In this document: positions 40,118-47,445 of the stretch, one piece after another
Numbering within the stretch: position 1 is the stretch's first letter
How the letters are laid out: each line of letters opens with the position of its first letter
NCBI RefSeq assembly: GCF_040655735.1
Contig: NZ_JBFAKK010000027.1
Span: 1 to 47,445, forward strand
DNA length: 47,445 bases
Direction: 5' to 3'
Source of the DNA: Phytomonospora sp040655735
GTDB lineage: Bacteria; Actinomycetota; Actinomycetes; Mycobacteriales; Micromonosporaceae
Program-made: the position numbers and the translations under genes
Notes under the pieces: model-generated
Told to the model about the DNA's origin: nothing
Seen by the model: the letters and a program-made list of their open reading frames with translations, nothing else
Databases searched by the model: none

Positions 40118-40894
40118 ATGACGGACGGACTCACCATCGGCCAGGCGGCGGCGTACGCGGGCATCACGGTCAAGACCGTGCGGCACTACCACCGCCTCCG
40201 CCTGATCGGCGAACCCGCCCGCGACAAGTCCGGGTACCGCCGCTACACGTCGGCGGACCTGCTGCGGCTCGTCCAGGTCCGCACTCTCGCCGCCGCCGGC
40301 GTTCCCCTCGCGGGCATCGGCGACATGCTCGAAGCCGAACCCGGCGCGTTCGCCACCACCCTCGCCGAGGTCGAACAGCGCCTCACCGACCGCATCGACG
40401 ACCTCGTCGAACGACGCGACACCCTCCGCCGCCTCGCCGACGGCGACCGCGCCCTACTCCCCGCCAGAGCCACCGCCCTGCTGGATCTGGCCTCCGAAAA
40501 GGGATTCAGCGCCGACGACACCGCCCTCGTCCGCGAAAGCCTCGTCCTGGTCCGGGCCCTCGCGCCCGACGACTTCGACGACTACCTCGCCCACGGCGAG
40601 CGCGTCATCGCCGACCCCGGCTACATGGCGCTCCTCCAGCGCTCCGGCCACGTCGCCGAACTCGACCCCGACGACCCCCGCGTCGACGAGCTCGCCGCCG
40701 ACATGAGCGCACACCTGACCGCCAACCCCGACCTGATCCCCACCCTCAGCGGCCTGGACTTCCGTACCGACGGCGCCGCCCGCTTCGACCTGCTCTACCA
40801 CTACGGCGAGGACCAGAAACCCGCCCTGGCAAGGCTCACCGCACTGATCGAGGCGCACCTGGCGGCGGCCGGGCACCGGATCCCGGGGTCCTGA
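40118..40894 (+). CDS. MerR-family transcriptional regulator
   Basis: 258 residues from MTDGLTIGQAAAYAGITVKT; the earlier open frame lies in the hydrolase's end. The MerR winged helix-turn-helix (about residues 5-75) contains VRHYHRLRLIGEPARDKSGYRRYTSADLLRLVQV and a dimerisation coiled coil; the C-terminal domain (about 90-258) is large for the family and is probably a ligand-binding region similar to TipAL-like or effector-binding domains. It is the second gene of the operon, so autoregulation through the palindrome at 39245 is likely. Confidence 0.88.
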   Translation: MTDGLTIGQAAAYAGITVKTVRHYHRLRLIGEPARDKSGYRRYTSADLLRLVQVRTLAAAGVPLAGIGDMLEAEPGAFATTLAEVEQRLTDRIDDLVERRDTLRRLADGDRALLPARATALLDLASEKGFSADDTALVRESLVLVRALAPDDFDDYLAHGERVIADPGYMALLQRSGHVAELDPDDPRVDELAADMSAHLTANPDLIPTLSGLDFRTDGAARFDLLYHYGEDQKPALARLTALIEAHLAAAGHRIPGS

Positions 40895-40900
40895 ACCACA

Positions 40901-41440
40901 TCACCTGCCCGCGGTCCACACCTCCGCCGCCGTGAGGAAAGCCGAGGAGGACGGCCGCTCCGGCGGGCCCTCCACCCTCACCGCCCCGGCGAGTTCCACG
41001 CCCGCGACCCGGATCGAACCGTGCCGCACCGGCGCGAGCACCAGCGACAGGCCGTGCGGCACTCCGTCGAGGTCGAAGGAGTCGGTCGCGAAGGTGCGCC
41101 GGTCGAGCACGCCGTCGGCGTAGACCTCGACGTCGCCGGCCTTGACCGCCAGGGACTCCAGGCTCAGCCGCACGTCCACCTCGATCTCCTCCACAGTGGA
41201 CTCCGGCCAGTCGAGGCCGGCCACTTCGGGGAAGTGCCTGGTGAAGTCGCGCTCCAGCCAGCGCGTGAGCACCGGGTCGCCGCCGAACAGACGCACCGAT
41301 CCCTTGTGCCACAACACCAGCGCGGCCCCGGCGCCGTGCACCGACCAGTCGGCGACCCACACCGAGGCGAAGGCGCTGACCGCGCCCTGTTCGTCGAAGA
41401 GCCGCACGATGGGGTTGGCCCCCACCAGGAGCACCGTCAT
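40901..41440 (-). CDS. Hypothetical protein, 179 aa, coupled to the MBL-fold gene
   Basis: The ATG at 41440 overlaps the MBL stop by ATGA (41437-41440). Beta-rich globular protein: MTVLLVGANPIVRLFDEQGAV, then SVRLFGGDPVLTRWLERDFTRHFPEVAGLD, VEEIEVDVRLSLESLAVKAGD, VYADGVLDRRTFATDSFDLDGVPHGLSLVLAP and a Val-rich C-terminal half. I do not recognise a family. The coupling suggests joint function with the MBL-fold hydrolase. It ends 6 bp from the convergent MerR gene. Confidence 0.75.
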   Translation of the reverse strand: MTVLLVGANPIVRLFDEQGAVSAFASVWVADWSVHGAGAALVLWHKGSVRLFGGDPVLTRWLERDFTRHFPEVAGLDWPESTVEEIEVDVRLSLESLAVKAGDVEVYADGVLDRRTFATDSFDLDGVPHGLSLVLAPVRHGSIRVAGVELAGAVRVEGPPERPSSSAFLTAAEVWTAGR

Positions 41441-42201
41441 TCCTGCTCGCCCCTCGGCCTGCGGCGGAAGCGGCCGGTCGCGGTCATCAGACCCGCCGCC
41501 GCCGACCAGCCGCCGCGCCTGCGCGGTGGGCTGTGGCTGTCGACGTACCACTCGTACCCCTCCGACAGGAAGGACCGCACCATCGCCAGATCCGTGGTGT
41601 CGTCGGGTTTGCGGACGTTGAAGGGCGGAGCGTAGAAGGAGTCGCCGAGCAGCATCACCGAGGCGTCGGGGACCACGACGACCGTCGAGTCGGGCGCGTG
41701 CTGCCCGCCGACGTGGCGGACCTCGACGTCGTAGGGAAGGGTCAGCGTGTCGGTGAAGACGCGGGTCGGCGGCAGGACCGCGAAGCCCTCCCAGGATCCG
41801 GCCATCGCGCGGATCCGGGCGCCGTAACTGGGTTCCAGCAGGGGATCGGCGGCCATGCCCGCGCGCAGGTACTCCTCGCTCCACGGCCGCTTCGCCTCCT
41901 CGGCGAGGATCTGCGCGCCGGCCTCGTGGCCGATGATCTCCACACCGTCCCAGGCGCCCGCGCCCCAGGTGTGGTCCCAGTGGTGGTGGGTGAACACGAG
42001 CCAGCGCGGGTCGGGCAGCGACGCGTCGCGCATCGCCTGGCGGACAAGGGAACCGTGCGCGGGGCTGTGCCCCGCGTCGACGATGACGCTGCCGTCGTCG
42101 CCGGTGATGACCGCTACGGAGCCCTGGACTCTGGCGCCGTCGGGGTCGGCCGGGTACAGCCAGACACGGCCGGACAGTTGCTCGATGGAAGGCACGCGCA
42201 C
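41437..42201 (-). CDS. MBL-fold metallo-hydrolase
   Basis: About 254 residues from GTG at 42201 (VRVPSIEQLSGRVWLYP); starts up to 42231 are alternatives and no Shine-Dalgarno decides. The metal motif H-x-H-x-D-H is present in VFTHHHWDHTWGAG, with a further His in IIGHEAGAQI, HVGGQHAPDSTVVVVPD and a Asp in LLGDSFYAPPF, typical of a dinuclear zinc metallo-beta-lactamase-fold hydrolase. Substrate unknown: glyoxalase II-like, lactonase and nuclease families share the fold. It is divergent from the ion channel with about 140 bp between, and coupled to the unknown gene downstream. Confidence 0.88.
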   Translation of the reverse strand: MRVPSIEQLSGRVWLYPADPDGARVQGSVAVITGDDGSVIVDAGHSPAHGSLVRQAMRDASLPDPRWLVFTHHHWDHTWGAGAWDGVEIIGHEAGAQILAEEAKRPWSEEYLRAGMAADPLLEPSYGARIRAMAGSWEGFAVLPPTRVFTDTLTLPYDVEVRHVGGQHAPDSTVVVVPDASVMLLGDSFYAPPFNVRKPDDTTDLAMVRSFLSEGYEWYVDSHSPPRRRGGWSAAAGLMTATGRFRRRPRGEQE

Positions 42202-42340
42202 AGTCTGCCGCACCGTGCGGCATGCCGCCACCGTGCGTGACCTGCGTAAGTTGACCTAAAGCGGTCATGATCCGTCAGCCCACTCACTGATCGGCCCTCA
42301 CCGGAGGACCGCCCTTTCGACACCTTGACAAGGGACCCCC

Positions 42341-44236
42341 GTGCCAAAACCCAGACTGCGGCAGCGTTTCCGCTACAGATTCGACAACACCATGTCCAAG
42401 GGCGCGCCGGCGCTCGTGACGTGGCTCGTGCTCATCACCTTCGCGCTGGTCGCGGTCGCGGGCACGCTCGTCGTGCTCGTCTCGCCCCAGACCGACGAGG
42501 AGGGAAAGCGGCTCGGCTTCTTCGACAGCCTCTGGACGAGCCTCCTGCACGTGCTCGATCCCGGGACCGTCACCGGCGACGAGCCGACCGGCGTCTTCGT
42601 CATCATCATGATGGCCGTGACGATCGGCGGGATCGTCATCGTCTCCAGCCTCGTCGGCATCCTGACCACCGGCCTCGACGACAAGCTCACCGAGCTGCGC
42701 AAGGGCCGCTCGCTGGTCGTGGAGACCGGACACACCGTCGTGCTCGGCTGGTCGGACCAGATCTTCACCGTCATCAGCGAACTCGTGGAGGCCAACGAGT
42801 CCGAGCGCCGGGCCTGCATCGCCATCCTCGCCGACCGCGACAAGGTCGAGATGGAGGACGAGATCAAGGCGAAGCTCGGGTCGACGAAGTCGACGAAAGT
42901 GGTGTGCCGCACCGGAAACCCCGTCGATCCCGACGACATCCGGATCGTCAACCCCGACACCGCCAAGTCGATCATCCTGCTCACCTCCGACGAGCCCGAC
43001 CCGGACGCGCAGCTGGTCAAGTCGCTGCTCGCGGTCACCCACGGCAACCCCGACCGGAGCAACCCGTACCACGTCGTGGCCTCGGTCGCCGAGAGCCGCA
43101 ACCTGCCGGCCGCGCAGCTCGCCGGGGGGCGCGAGGCGCAGATCATCGACGCCGACGACGTCACCGCGCGGCTGATGGTGCAGACGTGCCGCCAGTCCGG
43201 GCTGTCGGTGGTCTACACCGACCTGCTCGACTTCGGCGGCGACGAGATCTACCTCGCCGAGGAGCCCCGCCTGGCCGGCGCCTCCTTCGCGCAGGCACAG
43301 CTGGCGTACCGCAAGTCGGCGGTGATCGGCCTTCAGACGCCCGACGGCAAGTGCCACCTCAACCCGCCCGCGCGCACCCCCGTCAATCCCGGCGACCGGC
43401 TCATCCTCATCGCCGAGGACGACAGCGCCGTGCACCTCGACGGCAGTCGGCCGGCCATTGTGGAGCAGGGCATCGTCGCGCGCGGGAAGCACTCCGCGCG
43501 CCCCGAGCGGACGCTCATCCTGGGCTGGAACGCGCGCGCCGGAAGCGTTCTGCGCCAGCTGGACGCCTACGTGTCACCGGGATCGAGCGCCGACGTCGTC
43601 ACCGACCATCCCGGTGCCGCGGCGAACCTGTCGGAGCTGGGCCACCAGATGCGCGTGATCGGGCTGAACTACAAGACCGACGACACCACCGACCGCCGCG
43701 CCCTCGAAGGGCTCAACGTCGGCGTGTACGACCACATCATCGTGTTGTGCTGCGACAACGTGCCGGCCCAGCTCGCGGATTCGCGCACCCTGGTGACCCT
43801 GCTTCACCTGCGGGACATGGCCGAGAAGGCCGGCGCCAAATACCCCGTCGTCAGCGAGATGTCCGACGACCGCAACCGCGGGCTGGCGCAGGTCACGCAG
43901 GCCGACGACTTCATCGTGAGCGAGAAGCTGATCAGTCTCATGCTCACGCAGATCGCGGAGAACCCGCACTTGGCGGCGGTGTTCGCGGATCTGTTCGACC
44001 CGGAGGGTTCGGAGATCTACCTGAAGCCGGCGGAGTACTACGTTCGGTTGGGCATGCCGCTGACGTTCTACACGGTCGCGGAGAGCGCGATCCGCCGTGG
44101 GGAGACGGCGATCGGGTACCGGCTGGCGGCGCAGGCGCAGGTGGCGCCGAACTTCGGGGTACATCTCAACCCCGACAAGGGCGAGATGGTGACGCTGGGG
44201 CCGAACGACCGGGTAATCGTCCTGGCGGAGGACTAG
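42341..44236 (+). CDS. CASTOR/POLLUX-type ion channel
   Basis: 631 residues from GTG (VPKPRLRQRFRYRFDN), with AAGGGA 5 bases upstream. Two membrane helices, about 22-46 (APALVTWLVLITFALVAVAGTLVVLVS) and 85-107 (GVFVIIMMAVTIGGIVIVSSLVG), bracket a re-entrant/pore segment around FFDSLWTSLLHVLDPGTVTGD. The C-terminal 500 residues hold RCK/TrkA-N-like Rossmann domains (HTVVLGWSDQIFTVISELVEAN, then ILGWNARAGSVLRQLDAYV). This layout is the plant CASTOR/POLLUX (DMI1) family and its bacterial relatives, with gating by cytoplasmic ligands such as divalent cations. Divergent from the MBL-fold gene. The gene ends at a TAG at 44234-44236, about 40 bases before the GC drop. Confidence 0.88.
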   Translation: MPKPRLRQRFRYRFDNTMSKGAPALVTWLVLITFALVAVAGTLVVLVSPQTDEEGKRLGFFDSLWTSLLHVLDPGTVTGDEPTGVFVIIMMAVTIGGIVIVSSLVGILTTGLDDKLTELRKGRSLVVETGHTVVLGWSDQIFTVISELVEANESERRACIAILADRDKVEMEDEIKAKLGSTKSTKVVCRTGNPVDPDDIRIVNPDTAKSIILLTSDEPDPDAQLVKSLLAVTHGNPDRSNPYHVVASVAESRNLPAAQLAGGREAQIIDADDVTARLMVQTCRQSGLSVVYTDLLDFGGDEIYLAEEPRLAGASFAQAQLAYRKSAVIGLQTPDGKCHLNPPARTPVNPGDRLILIAEDDSAVHLDGSRPAIVEQGIVARGKHSARPERTLILGWNARAGSVLRQLDAYVSPGSSADVVTDHPGAAANLSELGHQMRVIGLNYKTDDTTDRRALEGLNVGVYDHIIVLCCDNVPAQLADSRTLVTLLHLRDMAEKAGAKYPVVSEMSDDRNRGLAQVTQADDFIVSEKLISLMLTQIAENPHLAAVFADLFDPEGSEIYLKPAEYYVRLGMPLTFYTVAESAIRRGETAIGYRLAAQAQVAPNFGVHLNPDKGEMVTLGPNDRVIVLAED

Positions 44237-44275
44237 GACGGGGCGGGCCGGGGGCAGACCAGGGGCAGGGCACGG

Positions 44276-44303
44276 TAAGGCAAGGCAAGGCAAGAGGGGG
44301 AAG
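44276..44303. other. Chimera or integration junction
   Basis: Up to 44275 the sequence is GC-rich; from 44304 it is AT-rich and encodes gammaproteobacterial proteins. In between lies AAGGCAAGGCAAGGCAAG (44277-44294) followed by AGGGGG, a short direct repeat that could align wrongly in assembly. The right-hand gene is cut here. Confidence 0.8.
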
Positions 44304-44482
44304 ATTGGCTCTTTATTGAGAACCATTGCCCTATTTGCGCCGCCGCAACGGCTTGCCAAAATTTTTGCCGCTCAGAGTTAGCGCTTTTTCAAGAAGTGAT
44401 AGGCAACGAGGCAAGTATTGAACGTGAACAGTATTTGTTAGAGGGCGCTGGGCGCTGTGTTTACCGTATTTCAGCGCGCTAA
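44300..44482 (+). CDS. Truncated Fe-S-type HTH regulator, C-terminal end (SufR/COG2345-like)
   Basis: One frame from the junction to TAA (44480-44482) reads EDWLFIENHCPICAAATACQ, NFCRSELALFQEVIGNEA, then SIEREQYLLEGAGRCVYRIS and AR. The Cys pattern C-x2-C-x5-C-x3-C in ENHCPICAAATACQNFC and the closing G-x-x-R-C-V-Y-R-I are conserved in the C-terminus of SufR/COG2345-like MarR-related regulators that bind an iron-sulfur cluster. Only about 60 C-terminal codons remain; the DNA-binding domain is missing because of the junction. The stop overlaps the rhomboid stop on the other strand by 2 bases. The partial gene was not available as a separate open frame long enough to be called from ATG. Confident as a fragment. 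Confidence 0.75.
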   Translation, partial: EDWLFIENHCPICAAATACQNFCRSELALFQEVIGNEASIEREQYLLEGAGRCVYRISAR

Positions 44483-45027
44483 CGTTTTTTCTCGCTTTTG
44501 TTGATCAACCAAGCAAATAAAATACCCGATAACGCGCCAGCAATATGGGATTCTGTCGAAATATATTGATGAACGGGTAATAAGCCGCTCGCCATTGCAC
44601 CAAAATAAAATAACACTAACAATGCGATGGCGATATCCGCGAATTTTCGGCGCAAAAAACCTTGGGCAATCAACAACCCCCACAACCCAAAAATCCAACC
44701 GCTCGCGCCAACATGTACGGCATTACGGCCTACTAGCCATACCATCAGCCCGCCAACAACAATAATAAATAGTGAAGCAACGAGATAAAACTTGATGGTG
44801 CGATGGAGTAATAGGGCACTGAGTATAATCAGCGGTGGAAGATTACTGAATAAGTGATCCCATCTTCCGTGAATAAAAGGGGCAAGCAAAATCCCTATCA
44901 ACCCACTGAGAGTACGAGGGACAATACCAAAATGAATAAGCTCACCCGCTGTTAGGCTATTAATCAACTGAATGCCAATTAATATGGCAACTAAAGCGAC
45001 TAATAGTGTCACGCGGGGGTATTTCAT
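44479..45027 (-). CDS. Rhomboid-family intramembrane serine protease
   Basis: 182 residues, six membrane helices. The catalytic dyad is Ser109 in HVGASGWIFGLWG (the G-x-S-G motif) and His161 in TESHIAGALSGILFAW; a conserved H-G-x-x-D-H-L-F-S-N stretch (HGRWDHLFSN, residues 53-62) precedes helix 2. Rhomboids cleave transmembrane segments of membrane proteins. Codon use is AT-rich with TTA, ATT and AAA, unlike the first 44 kb. The ATG overlaps the upstream ATPase gene's stop (ATGA, 45024-45027), so the two are translated together. Substrate unknown. Confidence 0.9.
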   Translation of the reverse strand: MKYPRVTLLVALVAILIGIQLINSLTAGELIHFGIVPRTLSGLIGILLAPFIHGRWDHLFSNLPPLIILSALLLHRTIKFYLVASLFIIVVGGLMVWLVGRNAVHVGASGWIFGLWGLLIAQGFLRRKFADIAIALLVLFYFGAMASGLLPVHQYISTESHIAGALSGILFAWLINKSEKKR

Positions 45028-47445
45028 TCGGCTTTACCTAATGCTTGAACACTTTCGACTAAAGAGGCGAGTTGGACAACCACTCGGTCACCAATATCAG
45101 TATTATCACCACCAAGGGCTTTATTACGCATAAAGTCTTTCTTGATTTGTTGCCAGCGTGCGGCTTCTTTTTCGGTTAGTGTTCCTCGTAACTCTGCGAG
45201 TTTTAATAAATTTTCCTCTGCACCCGTTGTGAGCAATTGCGCTTCACCGAGGTAGTGGTCATCTAATAACCGCTCCAGCTCTTCATCATTCATAACAGAA
45301 GAGACTTTTTCACTGAGTTTATTCATATTTCGGTAACTGCCTTGCAAACGAAATGCAGGTTCAGTGCGGTATTTGTCCGATTGAGCTGCGCTGGCAATAT
45401 ATTGCTGATTGACCTTCAACACAATGTCGCGAAGTTTAACTAATTGTTTGATGACTAAAACTATTTCGTTTATTTCGGCGTCAGAGTAAGGGTAACTCAG
45501 TGTATTGGTTGAAACCGATTTCCCCATGGCTTTATCTACAAGGAGATATAAGTCATTGAGATCTCTGAGTGCCAGAGGGGCTAAAACGGGGTTCGAGGTT
45601 AAGCTATTTTCGATATAGCTTAATGCGAAAGCCTCATCCATCCCACCTAATACTTCCCCGAGGTTATAGATATCGGCACGGTTAGCTAACATATCTGGGA
45701 TACGGAATACTTCGCCAGATTCGGTATAGGGGTTCCCTGCCATCACCACACAGAATTTTTTGCCGCGCATATCATAGGTTTTGGTTTTGTTTTTCCAAAC
45801 CCCTTCAATACGCCGTGTTCCATCACACAGGGAAATGAATTTCTGTAAGAATTCAGGGTGTGTATGCTGGATGTCATCCACATACAGCATGACGTTATTT
45901 CCCATTTCAAGGGCTAAATTGAGTTTTTCTAGCTCTTGCCTCGCGGTAGCATTCGGTGCTTGTGCAGGGTCAAGTGAAAGCACATCATGACCAAGTGCAG
46001 GGCCATTGACTTTCATGAAAATCAGCCCCAAGCGATCAGCGGCGTATTCCATTAAAGTAGTTTTACCGTAACCAGGCGGGGAGATCATTAACAGTAGCCC
46101 CATTAAGTCGGTACGTTTTCCTTCACCGAGTGCGCCGATTTGCTTCGCCATGTTATCGCCAATAATGGGTAAGTAGACATCATTAATCAGTTTGTTACGT
46201 ACGAAAGAGCTCAATGGCTTAGCTTTAAACTCATGCAATTTTAAGCGGCTACGTTCCTCTGTTACGATGCGTTGTCGCAAAGCTTGGTATTGGCGGAATT
46301 CAGGGATAAAGCGTTTTCGCTGCCCGCGCATCCGGCTAAAGTAATTATCTAAGCTGAGTGATAGCGTTTGGTTTTCAATGGTTGGGTGTTCCCCCAGTAA
46401 ACCGCTGACTTTAAAGTAAAGATCAGCTTCGCTGTAGCGGGCAGAAGCCACTTTATCTAAAATAATAATGGCAATTGCACCAGGTATATAAGGTACTAGA
46501 TGTGCGAATTGAGGGGTTGAGCACAGCCCTTGCAGCCAATTTTGAATAAGTGACCAACGTTGGGCGTAGCGTGTACCTAAATTTTGTTGGGAACGATTGA
46601 AATCGAGCCACATATGGGCTTCTTCTAAGCGTTCTTGTAACGCTAGAACGAGTTCTTTTGCATATTTACTGTAGACCAGTTCGATAGGCGTTCGTGCTAA
46701 TGCAAAGCTCAGATATTCCGCAGCTTGTGTTTGCTCATAACTTTGGCATTGAATAGGATTATCTTGTAAAAACAAACTGATATTGGCTTCAATTTCCGCT
46801 TGTAGGTCAAGTAAGGCATTATCATTATGGAACAGCTGATGAATGTTCATCGCTGTTCTAGCACGTTCAGGCCAAAGAGCGGGGAATTCTTCGTTTTGGG
46901 CTATTTCCCAGTAAATCGCTGCAATTGCACGCGCAGTCGGGTTATAACGCAGAAGATCGGCACTCTCCCCGACAGGAATTAATTTTTTTAAGATTGCAAT
47001 GGCATCGTGGTCGTGAATCCCTTTTTCATAGCCTTCTTTGTAGCGTGGGCCTGCAAAATCGCGCACGATTTTTTCCAGCTTTTCAGGGGAAGTTAACGCG
47101 CTGGTTAACAACGCCATGTTGAGTTCGTCTTGGCGTTTAGCGGCAGAATAAATAATCGAATAAGCAAGGTACTCCGCGCGATAAACTGTCTCTGACTCAG
47201 ATTCTAAGGTTGCCGTCCAATAAGGCTGTAACTGTGTGAGCTCTTCATTTTCAATCGGTTCCTGAAAATCCGTACCCGTGAGATATACCCAGAGTTGGTT
47301 ATTTTTAGGCAAGATAGTGAGGTCTAGCTCTTGCGTGTTAACGCTAAACCGATGGCGACCCAATTTGATGATATTACCGCCATCTTCAAAAATATCGGTT
47401 TTATCGCGCAGAATGCGGATAGCTTGATCACGAGATGCTTTTAAG
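45024..47445 (-). CDS. Large AAA+ ATPase, DNA-repair-ATPase-like, N-terminus beyond window
   Basis: The frame is open from the right edge (reading LKASRDQAIRILRDKTDIFE near 47,440) to TGA at 45024, so about 806 C-terminal residues are present; a TTG at 47363 is not the true start. The P-loop reads SPPGYGKTTLMEYAADRLG near residue 420 from that TTG and Walker B is NNVMLYVDDIQHTHPEFLQ; a sensor-like region VVMAGNPYTESGEVFRIPDMLANRADIY follows. Upstream is a helical region with many short ORF-like repeats; downstream is a helical C-terminal domain. This fits the long (about 1,600-residue) 'DNA repair ATPase' family found next to membrane or polyamine genes. Function inferred only from family. 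Coupled to the rhomboid gene. Confidence 0.8.
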   Translation of the reverse strand, partial: LKASRDQAIRILRDKTDIFEDGGNIIKLGRHRFSVNTQELDLTILPKNNQLWVYLTGTDFQEPIENEELTQLQPYWTATLESESETVYRAEYLAYSIIYSAAKRQDELNMALLTSALTSPEKLEKIVRDFAGPRYKEGYEKGIHDHDAIAILKKLIPVGESADLLRYNPTARAIAAIYWEIAQNEEFPALWPERARTAMNIHQLFHNDNALLDLQAEIEANISLFLQDNPIQCQSYEQTQAAEYLSFALARTPIELVYSKYAKELVLALQERLEEAHMWLDFNRSQQNLGTRYAQRWSLIQNWLQGLCSTPQFAHLVPYIPGAIAIIILDKVASARYSEADLYFKVSGLLGEHPTIENQTLSLSLDNYFSRMRGQRKRFIPEFRQYQALRQRIVTEERSRLKLHEFKAKPLSSFVRNKLINDVYLPIIGDNMAKQIGALGEGKRTDLMGLLLMISPPGYGKTTLMEYAADRLGLIFMKVNGPALGHDVLSLDPAQAPNATARQELEKLNLALEMGNNVMLYVDDIQHTHPEFLQKFISLCDGTRRIEGVWKNKTKTYDMRGKKFCVVMAGNPYTESGEVFRIPDMLANRADIYNLGEVLGGMDEAFALSYIENSLTSNPVLAPLALRDLNDLYLLVDKAMGKSVSTNTLSYPYSDAEINEIVLVIKQLVKLRDIVLKVNQQYIASAAQSDKYRTEPAFRLQGSYRNMNKLSEKVSSVMNDEELERLLDDHYLGEAQLLTTGAEENLLKLAELRGTLTEKEAARWQQIKKDFMRNKALGGDNTDIGDRVVVQLASLVESVQALGKAE

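Noticed and set aside
42325..44319. Plus-strand frame overlapping the channel gene, 664 codons
   Set aside because: Arg/His-rich shadow of the channel in another frame.
47363..47363. TTG as the start of the large ATPase
   Set aside because: The frame is open to the window edge with conserved-looking sequence upstream, and the family is about twice as long.
44240..47445. Genomic island or prophage insertion at the right end
   Set aside because: No integrase, phage genes, att repeats or tRNA, and the join cuts into a gene; chimera is simpler.
1..47445. CRISPR array or biosynthetic gene cluster
   Set aside because: No repeat-spacer array and no polyketide, peptide-synthetase or terpene genes were found.

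Overview
The window is two unrelated pieces of DNA. Positions 1 to about 44,280 are very GC-rich, with G/C in nearly every third codon position, GTG and TTG starts, rare TTA codons and terminator hairpins lacking a T-tract. Family content (tRNA adenosine deaminase-associated protein, SpoOM-like protein, WYL and MmyB-type regulators, CASTOR/POLLUX-type channel, NarL-type two-component pair) points to a filamentous or sporulating actinomycete; I cannot fix the genus. Positions from about 44,300 to the right edge are AT-rich with different codon use and encode proteins typical of Gammaproteobacteria (a Morganellaceae such as Providencia or Proteus is a guess). The change occurs within about 30 bases, cuts into a regulator gene of the second piece, and has no integrase or att site. 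It is best explained as a chimeric contig or contamination, and only secondarily as horizontal transfer.

Layout of the actinobacterial part. 1-3.5 kb: two tandem secreted FG-GAP beta-propeller paralogues and a small unknown gene. 3.5-7.2 kb: a TetR regulator divergent from a DoxX membrane protein with two matching operators, the tRNA-deaminase-associated protein, a membrane protein and a secreted beta-propeller. 7.2-12.4 kb: prephenate dehydrogenase, a DUF885 metallopeptidase, a 0.9-kb IS5-family element inserted exactly at the stop codon of an acetyltransferase gene, an unknown gene, and tRNA-Arg(ACG). 12.4-15.1 kb: a polytopic membrane protein and a WYL regulator divergent from a RidA-family protein. 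15.1-16.9 kb: two small six-cysteine peptide genes that share a leader motif, flanking a VOC protein and an AraC regulator; this is the most interesting biology here. 16.9-24.4 kb: hydrolase, an 812-residue unknown protein, a Tat-exported sialidase, and an XRE/MmyB-type regulator divergent from a SnoaL-like protein plus quinone-oxidoreductase-type dehydrogenase. 24.4-31.2 kb: DUF4132 protein divergent from an APH(6)-like kinase, ferredoxin reductase, SpoOM-like protein, double-GNAT protein. 31.2-38.9 kb: PadR with its HAAS-type membrane partner, LysR divergent from a DMT exporter, a membrane protein, a membrane-anchored serine hydrolase and a histidine kinase/response regulator pair. 38.9-44.2 kb: a 45-residue membrane peptide, a hydrolase-MerR operon with a MerR-type operator, an unknown protein coupled to an MBL-fold hydrolase, and a CASTOR/POLLUX-type ion channel.

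The recurring design is a one-component regulator next to its likely target, with a palindrome between or upstream (TetR/DoxX, WYL/RidA, XRE/SnoaL-dehydrogenase, LysR/DMT, PadR/HAAS, MerR/hydrolase). No CRISPR array, prophage, rRNA or large biosynthetic cluster was seen.

The AT-rich end holds the last ~60 codons of a Fe-S-type (SufR/COG2345-like) regulator, a rhomboid protease, and the C-terminal ~800 residues of a large AAA+ DNA-repair-ATPase-like protein that runs off the right edge; the last two genes overlap by ATGA and are translationally coupled.
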